This document shows, in pieces, positions 25,024 through 33,537 of a stretch of 64,000 bases of DNA. Every line of letters starts with the position of its first letter. Within the stretch, counting starts at the first letter, position 1. The position numbers were made by a program, and so were the translations under genes. The DNA is from an uncultured Marvinbryantia sp. (lineage in GTDB: Bacteria; Bacillota; Clostridia; Lachnospirales; Lachnospiraceae), in assembly GCA_947630735.1 (NCBI GenBank), contig CANRIR010000007.1, positions 1 to 64,000 of the forward strand, read 5' to 3'. Below the pieces are notes generated by a model. The model had not been told where the DNA came from. It ran no database searches and saw only the letters and a list, made by a program, of their open reading frames with translations.

Positions 25024-26142
25024 ATGAATAAAAAAGAGATCGCGGAGATTAAAAAGCAATATACGCAGCAGCGCTGTCCCGCAAGCCGCATCTGCGGGTG
25101 CTACGTGGACGGCGAAAAGAATAAAAAGACGCTGTTCCGGGAGGCGTTTCTGTCGCTGCCGGAGGAGGAATTTTTCAAATACCTGAACATCTTCCGAAAG
25201 ACACTCTCGGGAACCGTGGGGAAAAATCTCCTGAGCATGGAAATTCCGTTCTCGGCCGAGGAGGCGCAGGGCACGCAGGATCTTCTGATGCGGCTGAAAT
25301 ACACGGGCTTGCAGGACGACGCCATCCTGGAGGAGTTTTACGACAAGGTCATAGAATCTTTTTACTACGCGGGAAATTATCTGATCCTGCTCTCCTACGG
25401 GGTCTACGACATCCCCGGGAGATCTTCGGACGGCCTCGAGATGGAGGACGCCTCGGACGAGGTGTACGAGCACATCATCTGCTGCGTCTGCCCGGTCAAT
25501 CTGGCGAAGCCCTGCCTTTCCTACCATGAGCGCGAGAACTGCTTCGCGAGCCGCGCGCAGGACTGGCTTGTGGAGATGCCGCTCATCGGGTTTTTATTCC
25601 CGGCCTTTCACGACCGCAGCGCGGATATCCACAGCCTGCTGTACTACAATCAGAAGCCGGAGATGCCCGGGAGCGATTTTGTGGACGGGATCCTGGGCTG
25701 CGACCTGCCGCTGACGGCGGGAAGCCAGAAAGAGACGTTCCAGACGCTGGTGGAGGAGACCCTGGGCGAGGCGTGCGACTATGAGACGGTCCGCACCATC
25801 TGCGAAAACCTCAACGAGATGATCGAGGAGCAGAAGGAGGAGCCGGAACCGCTGGTGCTGGGCAAACAGGAGGTCAGGCGGCTCCTGGAACAGAGCGGCG
25901 TCTCCGGGGAGCGCATGGAACAGTTCGACGACCGCTACGAGGAGGCCGCGGGCGAGCGGACGTCCTTTGTGGCCGAGAATGTGGCGAGCACCAGAAAATT
26001 TGAGATCCGCACGAAGGACGTGGTGGTCCAGGTAAACCCGGAGCGCAGCGATCTGGTGGAGACTGCTGTGATAGACGGAAAGAAGTGTCTGGTCATCGAG
26101 CTCACGGAGAACGTGGAGGTAAACGGGATCCAGGTGCGCTGA
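25024..26142 (+). CDS. DUF4317 family protein
   Basis: Cytoplasmic protein of 372 residues. The opening MNKKEIAEIKKQYT followed by SRICGCYVDGEKNKK is characteristic of the Clostridia proteins called DUF4317 (recognised from memory). No signal peptide, membrane helix or catalytic motif is visible; cysteines recur (CGC near residue 24; CCVC near 158). I chose the ATG at 25024; a TTG further upstream in frame lies inside the structured element. Function unknown. It sits 19 bases before sbcD and may share its transcript, which weakly hints at nucleic-acid metabolism. Confidence 0.85.
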   Translation: MNKKEIAEIKKQYTQQRCPASRICGCYVDGEKNKKTLFREAFLSLPEEEFFKYLNIFRKTLSGTVGKNLLSMEIPFSAEEAQGTQDLLMRLKYTGLQDDAILEEFYDKVIESFYYAGNYLILLSYGVYDIPGRSSDGLEMEDASDEVYEHIICCVCPVNLAKPCLSYHERENCFASRAQDWLVEMPLIGFLFPAFHDRSADIHSLLYYNQKPEMPGSDFVDGILGCDLPLTAGSQKETFQTLVEETLGEACDYETVRTICENLNEMIEEQKEEPEPLVLGKQEVRRLLEQSGVSGERMEQFDDRYEEAAGERTSFVAENVASTRKFEIRTKDVVVQVNPERSDLVETAVIDGKKCLVIELTENVEVNGIQVR

Positions 26143-26161
26143 GGACAGAGAGGCGGTCGGC

Positions 26162-27313
26162 ATGAAATTTTTTCATATATCGGATCTGCATATCGGGCTG
26201 CGGCTGCTGAACCGGGACCTGCGCGAGGATCAGGAATATATCCTGGACCAGATCGTGGAGGCCGCCAGGCGGGAGCAGCCGGACGCGGTGGCGGTGGCCG
26301 GGGACGTCTACGACAAGGCGGTGCCCTCCGCGGAGGCGGTGGAGGTGTTCGACCGCTTTGTCTCGCGTCTGACGGAGGCGGTTCCGCAGGCCAGCGTGCT
26401 GATCATCAGCGGCAACCACGACAGCGCGCCGCGGCTGGACTGCTTCCGCAGGGTGCTTGCCAAACAGCGCGTGCACATGGTGGGCCTGCCGCCAGGCACG
26501 CAGGAAGAGCAGATAGAAAAAGTCACATTGAGGGACGCATACGGGGAGGTGCATTTTTACCTCCTTCCCTTTGTGCGCCCTTCTATGGTGCGCCAGGTGG
26601 TGGGGACGGATGCGGACGGCGCGCAGCTTACGTACCAGGAGACGGTCCGCCGGCTGATCGCGCGGGAAAAGCTGGATCCGGCGGCCAGAAATGTGCTGGT
26701 CAGCCACCAGTTTTACCTGCCCGCCGGGAAACGCGCAGAGGACGTGGAGCGGATGGACTCGGAGATCCGCACCGCCGGGAACATTGACGAGGTAAGCGCC
26801 GACGTGCTGCAGGCCTTTGACTATGCGGCGCTGGGCCATATCCACAAACCCATGCGGGTGGCCGGGGAGACCAGGAGGTACTGCGGCGCGCCGCTGGCGT
26901 GCTCGGTCAGCGAGGCCGGGCAGGAAAAAGGCGTCGTGATGGTGGAGATGGAGGAGAAAGGGGTGGTGCGCACCCGCGTGCTGCCGCTGCATCCCCTGCG
27001 CCAGGTCCGCGTGATCCGGGGAAGCCTGGAAGAAGTGCTGCGGCAGTCCTGCGGGGACTATGTGTCGGTGCTCCTCACAGACCGGGCGGATCTGGACGTG
27101 ATCGACATGCAGGACCGCATCCGCGCGGCCTTTCCCTTCCTCCTGGAGATCCGCAGGGAGGGCGTGCGCCGCACGCAGAACGGGCGCGACGTGCAGGACG
27201 TGGGCGAGCTGGACCCGTTCGAGCTCTGCTGCGGGTTCCTGAAAGATCTGGATGACGCGGAAAAAGAGATCCTGCGGGATGTGATCAATACCGTGACGGA
27301 GGGAAAAAGATGA
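26162..27313 (+). CDS. sbcD: Nuclease SbcD (Mre11 family)
   Basis: Nuclease subunit of 383 residues of the SbcCD complex, which opens hairpins and trims DNA ends. The metallophosphoesterase motifs are complete: HISDLHIG (about residues 5-12), VAGDVYDKA (about 43-51), ISGNHDSAP (about 82-90), VSHQFYLP (about 180-187) and LGHIHKP (about 224-230). Length is close to the usual 380-400. Its stop overlaps the sbcC start (ATGA), so the subunits are made together. Confidence 0.97.
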   Translation: MKFFHISDLHIGLRLLNRDLREDQEYILDQIVEAARREQPDAVAVAGDVYDKAVPSAEAVEVFDRFVSRLTEAVPQASVLIISGNHDSAPRLDCFRRVLAKQRVHMVGLPPGTQEEQIEKVTLRDAYGEVHFYLLPFVRPSMVRQVVGTDADGAQLTYQETVRRLIAREKLDPAARNVLVSHQFYLPAGKRAEDVERMDSEIRTAGNIDEVSADVLQAFDYAALGHIHKPMRVAGETRRYCGAPLACSVSEAGQEKGVVMVEMEEKGVVRTRVLPLHPLRQVRVIRGSLEEVLRQSCGDYVSVLLTDRADLDVIDMQDRIRAAFPFLLEIRREGVRRTQNGRDVQDVGELDPFELCCGFLKDLDDAEKEILRDVINTVTEGKR

Positions 27314-30300
27314 GACCACTGCGGCTTTGCATGCGGGCGTTCGGCTCCTATGGCTCAGATACCACCACAATCGATTTCACAAGGCCCGATCAGAACCTGT
27401 TTCTGATCACGGGCGATACGGGTGCCGGGAAGAGCACGATCTTCGACGCCATTGTGTTCGCCCTCTACGGGGAGACCGGTTCCGCCTTCAACAAAAAAGA
27501 GGGCGTCGTGCTGCAGAGCCAGTATGCGGATCTGGACACGGAGCCCTTTGTAGAGTTCTCTTTTCTGGAAGCGGGAAAGACCTACACGGTAAAGCGGGTG
27601 CCGCGCCATCAGAGGCCGGTCAAAAGGGGTGCTCAAAAGGGAGAGCGCGCCAGGGAAGTGACGGGCAGCGTCTCTCTTACCATGCCGGACGGCACGGAAT
27701 ATCCGCCCAAAGAGGCGGACCGGAAGCTGGAAGAACTGGTGGGACTGAATAAAGGCCAGTTTATGCAGGTGGCCATGATCGCGCAGGGCGAATTTATGGA
27801 GCTGCTGCGCGCCAGATCCGACGACCGGAAAGTGATCTTCCGCAAGCTGTTCCACACGGAGATCTTCCAGGAGATTGCGGATGAGCTGCTGGCGCGCAAA
27901 AGGGAAAAAGAGCGGGTGCTGGCGGGCATCAGGACCGAGTGCCTCGCCGCCGCGGCCCGGGTGGTCATTCCGGGATCCTTTGCGCGGGCGCAGGAGATGC
28001 GGCTGGACAAAGAGAAGATGACGCGAGGAGAGCTCGCCGTGATGGAAGGCTTCACGACAAGCTTAGGAGAGCTGTGCGCAAAGCTGGAGGAGGAGACGCA
28101 GAACGCGAACCGCGTCTGCCGGGAGGCGGAGCTTGCCAGAGACCGGGCGCGCGACGCCCGCACAAAGGGCGAACAGCTTGCGGTGTCGTTTGAACAGCTG
28201 GATCGGGCAGAGCAGGAGCTTGCCATTTTGGCGGGACAAAAGAAACAGATGGAGGATGCGGAAGACCTGGCGCGGCGGCTGCGCGCGGCCTATGAGGTGC
28301 GCGCGGAATACCAGCGGTACGCGGACGCCGAGGAGAGCGCGCAAAAGATGCAGCAGGCCCTGGCCGGGCAGCGCGCGCTGCTTCCGGGGCTTCTGGATGC
28401 CGTCCGTGACACGGCCGGGAAAGAGGCATCGCTTGCCGGACAATATCAAAAAGAACTGGAGCGGTTCAGCCGGACGAAGGAGAGGGCGGGCAGGGCCCTG
28501 GAATTGTTCGGGAAGATTGAGGCGGCGCAGGCGGAAACGGCCCGAAAAGAGCGGGAGCTTCTTTTGGCGCGCGGCAGATATGCGGACGTGCTTGCGAAGC
28601 TGGCGGAGCAAAAGACGCAGGAGGAGACTTGCGCGGCGCAGATGCAGGCCCTGGCGGACGCGGAGAAAAAGCTTGCCCTCTGGGAGGCCAAAAAGCGGGA
28701 GGCCGACGAGTGCCAAAAAGCGGCGGATGAACTTTGGCGGGAGCGAAAGCATGTGTGCGCGGACCGGGCAAAGGCGGAGGAATCCCTGCGGGCGTACGGG
28801 CAGGCGCGCGAGGCGTACGCAGAGAAGTCGGCAGACTACGAACAGAAGCGCAGAAAGTTTCTGGACGAGCAGGCGGGCTTTCTGGCGCTTGGCTTAGAGC
28901 CCGGAAAACCGTGCCCGGTGTGCGGCTCGACGGAGCATCCCTGCCCGCACGTATCGGCTGATGCGGACGAGGGGCTCACAAGGGAGGCCCTGGACGAGCT
29001 TCAAAAAGAGACGGAGTTTCTGCGCGCCCGGCAGGAGGAGCTGGCGGCGCAGGCGCGCTCGGATGCCGATCTCTGTAAAGAACGCGAGAAGGCGCTGGGA
29101 CAGATGGAGCAAAGACTCCTTGAACGGCTTGCGGCCGGCGGGAACGCCGTGCCGGAGGGCACGGACGTGCAGAAATTTGTCCAAAGCCTGGCACAGTCCG
29201 TGCGCAAGCAGGGCGAACTGCTGCGGGAGGACGTGCGAAACCACGCCCGGCTGGAGGAGCTTCTGCAAAAGATACGCGCAGACCGGGAGAGACTTTTACA
29301 GGAAGCGGAGAAGCTCAGACAGGATGAGACCGAGGCTGCCGCGGCGCTTGAGGGCAGCAGGGCAAAGCAGAAGAGCCTGGAGGAGTCGAAGGACTACGGG
29401 ACGCGGCGGGACGCAGAACAGGCGCTGAGCCTCGCGGAGGATCAAAAGAACCAGTGCGGGCGTGCCCTGGACGAGGCAAAGGAAAACGCCCGGAAAGCCA
29501 GAGGGGAAAAAGACCGCGCGGAGGCGCTGATCCGCCAGTATGAGGAAGAACTACCGGGAAAGAAGGATATCTGCGCCCGGCGAAAGGACGCCTATGAGAA
29601 GCTGCGAAAGGAGCGGGGGATCCCTGAGGAAGCGTGGAGAACTCTCACGGAACAGCACGGGCCGAAGGCCAGCGAAGAGCTCATGAAGCAGGTGTCGGAT
29701 CACCAGAGAGACCTGGCACAGGCCGGCGCGCGAAAGGAGTCGGCTCTGCAGGCCATCGGTAAGGAGGAGAGGCCGGATCTTGCCGCGCTTACGAAAACTG
29801 TGCGGGAGACCCAGGACAGACTGCAGGCGGCCAGGGAAGCGCAGGAAAAGCTGCGGGACGCCTTCAGACGCAACCGGGAGGTGTACCGCGAACTGGAGGC
29901 AAAGCAGAAAGACCGCAGAAAAGAATTGGAGGAGCATGCGCGCCTGGACGGGCTCTACCGGCTGGTGTCGGGAAATGTGAGCGGCTCGCGCATGGATCTG
30001 GAAACCTATGTGCAGCGCTATTATCTGGAAAAGATCCTGCGCGCGGCCAACCGGCGCTTTGACGCGATGACCGCGGGGCAGTTTGAACTGCGCATGGTCG
30101 ATTTATCGGAAGCGGGGGAGGGCAGGAACCGGGGTCTGGATCTGATGGTCTATTCCAACGTGACCGGAAAGGAGCGGCAGATCCGCACCCTCTCCGGCGG
30201 GGAATCCTTCATGGCCGCCCTTTCCCTGGCGCTCGGCATGGCCGACCAGATCCAGGAACACTCCGCGGCGGTCAATCTGGATATGATGTTTCTCGATGAG

Positions 30301-30483
30301 GGCTTCGGCTCCCTGGACGAACATTCCAGGAACCAGGCCGTGAAGGTGCTCCTCCAGATGGCGGAGGGTTCCAGGCTGATCGGCATCATCTCCCATGTGT
30401 CGGAGCTGAAGCAGGAGATAGAAAACCAGCTGATCGTCAGCAGGGATGAAACCGGAAGCCATGTGAGATGGCAGATCAGCTGA
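27310..30483 (+). CDS. sbcC: Nuclease ATPase SbcC (Rad50 family)
   Basis: ATPase of 1057 residues that partners SbcD. Walker A is GDTGAGKST (35-43). Two very long Lys/Glu/Ala/Gln-rich coiled coils surround a zinc hook near residue 535 with CPVC plus a nearby CPH. The signature TLSGGESF is near 960 and Walker B MMFLDEGFGSLD near 997. The coiled coils dimerise through the hook and tether DNA ends. Length is typical (1000-1150). The stop codon lies 2 bases from the stop of the convergent L,D-transpeptidase gene, with no terminator in between. Confidence 0.97.
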   Translation: MRPLRLCMRAFGSYGSDTTTIDFTRPDQNLFLITGDTGAGKSTIFDAIVFALYGETGSAFNKKEGVVLQSQYADLDTEPFVEFSFLEAGKTYTVKRVPRHQRPVKRGAQKGERAREVTGSVSLTMPDGTEYPPKEADRKLEELVGLNKGQFMQVAMIAQGEFMELLRARSDDRKVIFRKLFHTEIFQEIADELLARKREKERVLAGIRTECLAAAARVVIPGSFARAQEMRLDKEKMTRGELAVMEGFTTSLGELCAKLEEETQNANRVCREAELARDRARDARTKGEQLAVSFEQLDRAEQELAILAGQKKQMEDAEDLARRLRAAYEVRAEYQRYADAEESAQKMQQALAGQRALLPGLLDAVRDTAGKEASLAGQYQKELERFSRTKERAGRALELFGKIEAAQAETARKERELLLARGRYADVLAKLAEQKTQEETCAAQMQALADAEKKLALWEAKKREADECQKAADELWRERKHVCADRAKAEESLRAYGQAREAYAEKSADYEQKRRKFLDEQAGFLALGLEPGKPCPVCGSTEHPCPHVSADADEGLTREALDELQKETEFLRARQEELAAQARSDADLCKEREKALGQMEQRLLERLAAGGNAVPEGTDVQKFVQSLAQSVRKQGELLREDVRNHARLEELLQKIRADRERLLQEAEKLRQDETEAAAALEGSRAKQKSLEESKDYGTRRDAEQALSLAEDQKNQCGRALDEAKENARKARGEKDRAEALIRQYEEELPGKKDICARRKDAYEKLRKERGIPEEAWRTLTEQHGPKASEELMKQVSDHQRDLAQAGARKESALQAIGKEERPDLAALTKTVRETQDRLQAAREAQEKLRDAFRRNREVYRELEAKQKDRRKELEEHARLDGLYRLVSGNVSGSRMDLETYVQRYYLEKILRAANRRFDAMTAGQFELRMVDLSEAGEGRNRGLDLMVYSNVTGKERQIRTLSGGESFMAALSLALGMADQIQEHSAAVNLDMMFLDEGFGSLDEHSRNQAVKVLLQMAEGSRLIGIISHVSELKQEIENQLIVSRDETGSHVRWQIS

Positions 30484-30485
30484 CC

Positions 30486-31946
30486 TTACTGGTAGATCAG
30501 GATGCACACATTTTCTTCCATTTCATAGTAGATGGCCGCGGCCACATCCACCGGCAGGTTGATGCAGCCGTGGGATCCGGCATACTGATAGGTCGTGCCG
30601 CCGAACGCGCTCTGCCAGGAGGCGTCGTGCAGGCCCTGCCCGTCGTCGAAGGGCATCCAGTACTGCACTTCCACGTCCCAGGTCTCGCCGGCACCGCCTC
30701 CGCCGCCCTTCAGATTGAAGGGGCTGGCCTTGTAGGGGATGGTAAAGACTCCCTCGTGTGTGGCGCGCTCCGGGGTGGGCAGGCCGGAGATGATGGGACT
30801 CTCCACCACAAGATCGCCGTTTTTATAAAACCACAGATATTGATTGGAGAGGTCCACCTCCACGTAGGTGCCGTTCAGGTCGTCCATGCCGTTGCGGCTG
30901 TAGCCCCAGTGGGCATATACCGGCTCACGGCTGACAGGCTGATTCGCGTAAATGTCCTCGATAAGCTGATAGGCCTCGCCGTCCACATCGATCTGGTAGC
31001 CATAGCTGTTGTATTCGATGGTCATGGTTCCCCGATTGGTGCTCTCAAAAGTGCGGGGAATGCTGTACGTGTCATATTTCGCGGCCAAGTCGTACACAAA
31101 ATCATACACCTTTTCTTCGCTGACGGGGGCGTCCGGCTCGTCCATCAGGATCCAGTCGCGGATGGTATTCCAGTCCACCACTTCTTTTTCGTCGCCAAAT
31201 TCATAGGTGATCTCGGCGTTACAGTATTGTTTATAGATCTCCAGCTCTCTCTCCAGATCCGGATCGTCCTGCTTGATCTTCGGCTGACGGTAAATACTCT
31301 CCGGCACATCCATGGTGACCGTGTCCGTCTCCATGCCGGCGGCCAGGTCTTTGTCGATGGTCTCCTTGACAAGCTTCTGCAGATCTGTGTCTTCAAAATC
31401 CGTGCCGTACACCTCGGGCTGGATGGCATAGCTGTCGCCCTGCTCGATGATCATGGCGTCGGTGGTGGTGACGCGCGGAACGGTAAACCGCTCTGCGGAC
31501 ACTGCTTTGTCAAACACGGCTTCGTCCACGGAGAAGGGGACCGTCATATTATATGTGCTGCCGGCGATCAGGCCGCCGTAGGCAAAATAACTCTGTCCGT
31601 CGATCAGTTCCTGGATCCCTGCCTGCAGTTTTTCGCTGTCCACCTGGTACCCGATCTGTTTGAAGGAAGTGTGCAGCACCTGCTGGTCCTGCTCGTTGAG
31701 GCACAGGTCGTAAGAGTTGTAGGGCCCCTCCAAAAGTTCTGCCGCCTGTGCGGCGGTTTTCCCGCCCACATAAAATCCGTTCAGTGTGGCGTGATGGTAA
31801 AAGTGCCCGTCCATCACTTTTATGTAAATAAGGTCGGCTGCGGCGACGGCTCCCACGACGCCTGCCGCGATGAGTATGCGCCTGCGCCATGCCCGCATCC
31901 GCTCCGCTTTCTTTTTATTTAATCGTTTTCTCCTGCTCCACCTCAT
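30486..31946 (-). CDS. L,D-transpeptidase with peptidoglycan-binding-like domain
   Basis: Membrane-anchored cell-wall enzyme of 486 residues. A basic N-terminus precedes one membrane helix (about residues 24-42). The middle (about 50-330) resembles the paired PG_binding_4-type domains found before YkuD domains in Firmicutes. The YkuD domain (about 360-486) carries the catalytic motif SHGCINLP with C461, which forms 3-3 crosslinks between stem peptides. GGGGAG precedes the ATG at good spacing. It is one of only two minus-strand genes in the window and has its own promoter at 32003-32030. Crosslinking is the likely role; attachment of lipoproteins to the wall is not excluded. Confidence 0.93.
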   Translation of the reverse strand: MRWSRRKRLNKKKAERMRAWRRRILIAAGVVGAVAAADLIYIKVMDGHFYHHATLNGFYVGGKTAAQAAELLEGPYNSYDLCLNEQDQQVLHTSFKQIGYQVDSEKLQAGIQELIDGQSYFAYGGLIAGSTYNMTVPFSVDEAVFDKAVSAERFTVPRVTTTDAMIIEQGDSYAIQPEVYGTDFEDTDLQKLVKETIDKDLAAGMETDTVTMDVPESIYRQPKIKQDDPDLERELEIYKQYCNAEITYEFGDEKEVVDWNTIRDWILMDEPDAPVSEEKVYDFVYDLAAKYDTYSIPRTFESTNRGTMTIEYNSYGYQIDVDGEAYQLIEDIYANQPVSREPVYAHWGYSRNGMDDLNGTYVEVDLSNQYLWFYKNGDLVVESPIISGLPTPERATHEGVFTIPYKASPFNLKGGGGGAGETWDVEVQYWMPFDDGQGLHDASWQSAFGGTTYQYAGSHGCINLPVDVAAAIYYEMEENVCILIYQ

Positions 31947-32002
31947 GAGATACTCCCCGAATTTTGAAATTTTGATAAAATAATGTCGAAACGCATACTA
32001 TT

Positions 32003-32030
32003 ATCTTATACCGAATGGATGAAATGTCAA
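32003..32030 (-). promoter_or_regulatory. Promoter of the L,D-transpeptidase gene
   Basis: Read on the minus strand, TTGACA (32030-32025) is followed after 16 bases by TAAGAT (32008-32003). The gene starts at 31946, so the leader is about 50 bases. The divergent udk promoter begins 18 bases away on the other strand, so the two could influence each other. Confidence 0.65.
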
Positions 32031-32047
32031 TCCCAATCGAACAATTA

Positions 32048-32076
32048 TTTTCAACTGGCAAAATATGTGCTATACT
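32048..32076 (+). promoter_or_regulatory. Promoter of udk
   Basis: TTTTCA (32048-32053) and TATACT (32071-32076) are 17 bases apart. The -10 box is good and the -35 box is weak. It is divergent from the L,D-transpeptidase promoter. Confidence 0.55.
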
Positions 32077-32133
32077 GCGGGTGAGAGGATCTGTGGGGAC
32101 ACAGAAAATACCGAAGGAGAAGGGTTGAAAAAT

Positions 32134-32772
32134 ATGGCAGAAGTATTGGTGATCGGGATCGCCGGCGGTTCCGGAAGCGGAAAGACCACGCTGACCAACC
32201 AGATCGCGGCGCAGTTCCGCGAGAGCGTGACCATCATAAAGCACGACGACTATTACAAGGCGCACGACGACATGACCTACGAGGAGCGGTGCCGGCTGAA
32301 CTATGACCATCCGAACGCCTTCGACACGGATCTGATGATCAGCCATTTAAAAGAGCTGCGCGAAGGGAGAGCGGTGCAGTGCCCCGTCTACGACTATACG
32401 GTGCACAACCGCAGCAGGGACACCCTGACCGTCAACCCGGCCAAGGTCATTCTGGTGGAGGGGATCCTCATTTTTGAGAATCCGCGCCTGTGCGAGCTGA
32501 TGGACATCCGCATTTTTGTGGACACCGACCCGGATCTGCGCATCATCCGCAGGATCCAGAGGGACGTGCTCGAGCGGGCGCGCAGCCTGGAATCCGTGAT
32601 CGGCCAGTACCTGAACACGGTGAAGCCCATGCACGAACAGTTTGTGGAGCCGAGCAAGAAGAACGCGGACATCATCGTGCCGGAGGGCGGGTACAACCGG
32701 GTGGCCATGGAGATGATCCGAAACCAGATAGACAATCATCTTCGGGGCGGCCATAGGAGCGAGGGCGTGTAA
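32134..32772 (+). CDS. udk: Uridine kinase
   Basis: Uridine/cytidine kinase of 212 residues that makes UMP and CMP in pyrimidine salvage. Walker A is GGSGSGKTT (11-19). The segment HDDYYKAHDDMTYEER and the motif NYDHPNAFDTDLM are typical, as is the lid region RRIQRDVLERARSLESV. I chose the ATG at 32134, with AAGGAGAAGG about 10 bases upstream; an upstream TTG at 32125 lies too close to that site. Length agrees with the family (205-215). Confidence 0.96.
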   Translation: MAEVLVIGIAGGSGSGKTTLTNQIAAQFRESVTIIKHDDYYKAHDDMTYEERCRLNYDHPNAFDTDLMISHLKELREGRAVQCPVYDYTVHNRSRDTLTVNPAKVILVEGILIFENPRLCELMDIRIFVDTDPDLRIIRRIQRDVLERARSLESVIGQYLNTVKPMHEQFVEPSKKNADIIVPEGGYNRVAMEMIRNQIDNHLRGGHRSEGV

Positions 32773-32851
32773 AAGACGGCCAGGTAAAGAGCGCATTTCC
32801 GGAAGCCGGGAAACGGCCTCTGCCGGATCGCAGTCTTATAGAAGTTTATAT

Positions 32852-32942
32852 GAAAGGGAAAGCTGCGGGCATTTGTTCAGGCATTTTTTGCGGCGCAAAA
32901 CGGCGCTGCAGATCTTTGCGGGCCCGCGGCATGGGATAAGAA
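32852..32942 (+). repeat. Structured start-codon element, full-length copy C
   Basis: GAAAGGGAAA (32852-32861) is followed by GCTGCGGGC (32862-32870), which pairs with GCCCGCGGC (32922-32930) through one U-G pair where copy B has C-G, so pairing is kept. The inner stem is TGCGGCGC against GCGCTGCA (about 32889-32910). Twelve bases lie between the outer stem and the ATG at 32943. Compare 1051-1103 and 24934-25023. Confidence 0.8.
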
Positions 32943-33422
32943 ATGTTTGTGCGCAGATATGAAGAAGCAGACGTTCCCAGGATGACAGAGATCTGGAACG
33001 AGGTTGTGGAGGAGGGCGTGGCGTTTCCCCAGGAAGATTTTCTGGATGAGACGTCGGGCAGGGAATTTTTTGCGGCGCAGACGTATGCGGGCGTGGCCGT
33101 GTGCGACGGCGCGGTTGCAGGCCTGTACATCCTGCACCCCAACAACGTGGGCAGGTGCGGGCACATCAGCAATGCCAGCTATGCGGTCAGCTCCGCGTGC
33201 CGCGGACGGCACATCGGGGAAAAACTGGTCGCGGACTGTCTGCAGAAGGCGGGGGAGCTGGGATTTCGGATCCTGCAGTTCAACGCCGTCGTGGAGAGCA
33301 ATGTCCACGCCAGGCATTTATATGAGCGCCTTGGGTTTATCCAGCTTGGCACCATACCGGGCGGTTTTCGGATGAAGGACGGGCACTATGAAAATATCTG
33401 CCCATATTATCATCTATTATAG
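32943..33422 (+). CDS. GNAT family N-acetyltransferase
   Basis: Acetyltransferase of 159 residues of the GNAT superfamily, related to phosphinothricin acetyltransferase-like proteins. The acetyl-CoA binding region reads SSACRGRHIGEKLV (about residues 81-94), matching the motif A pattern R/Q-x-x-G-x-G/A with an isoleucine in place of the second small residue. The later VVESNVHARHLYERLGF is the usual motif B. The substrate is unknown. The gene follows the structured element copy C and has no ordinary strong ribosome binding site. It ends before a bidirectional terminator at 33483-33529. Confidence 0.88.
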   Translation: MFVRRYEEADVPRMTEIWNEVVEEGVAFPQEDFLDETSGREFFAAQTYAGVAVCDGAVAGLYILHPNNVGRCGHISNASYAVSSACRGRHIGEKLVADCLQKAGELGFRILQFNAVVESNVHARHLYERLGFIQLGTIPGGFRMKDGHYENICPYYHLL

Positions 33423-33482
33423 AACAAAAATGGAGAATTTGCAGGGAGAACCGGGTGCCGCCAGAATGCGCAGGCGCCGGAC

Positions 33483-33529
33483 AAAAAAAGACAGCCCGCC
33501 TTCGCAGATGGATGCGCGGACTGTCTTTT
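33483..33529. terminator. Bidirectional terminator between GNAT and arcC
   Basis: AAAAGACAG (33486-33494) pairs perfectly with CTGTCTTTT (33521-33529), with an inner CCGC/GCGG pairing. T-runs occur on the 3' side on both strands, so it can end the GNAT transcript on the + strand and arcC on the - strand. Confidence 0.85.
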
Positions 33530-33537
33530 GTGGTATT

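Noticed and set aside
30468-31922. Plus-strand open frame of 484 codons opposite the L,D-transpeptidase
   Set aside because: The minus strand encodes a clear YkuD catalytic motif and membrane helix; the plus-strand frame shows only His/Val-rich shadow sequence.
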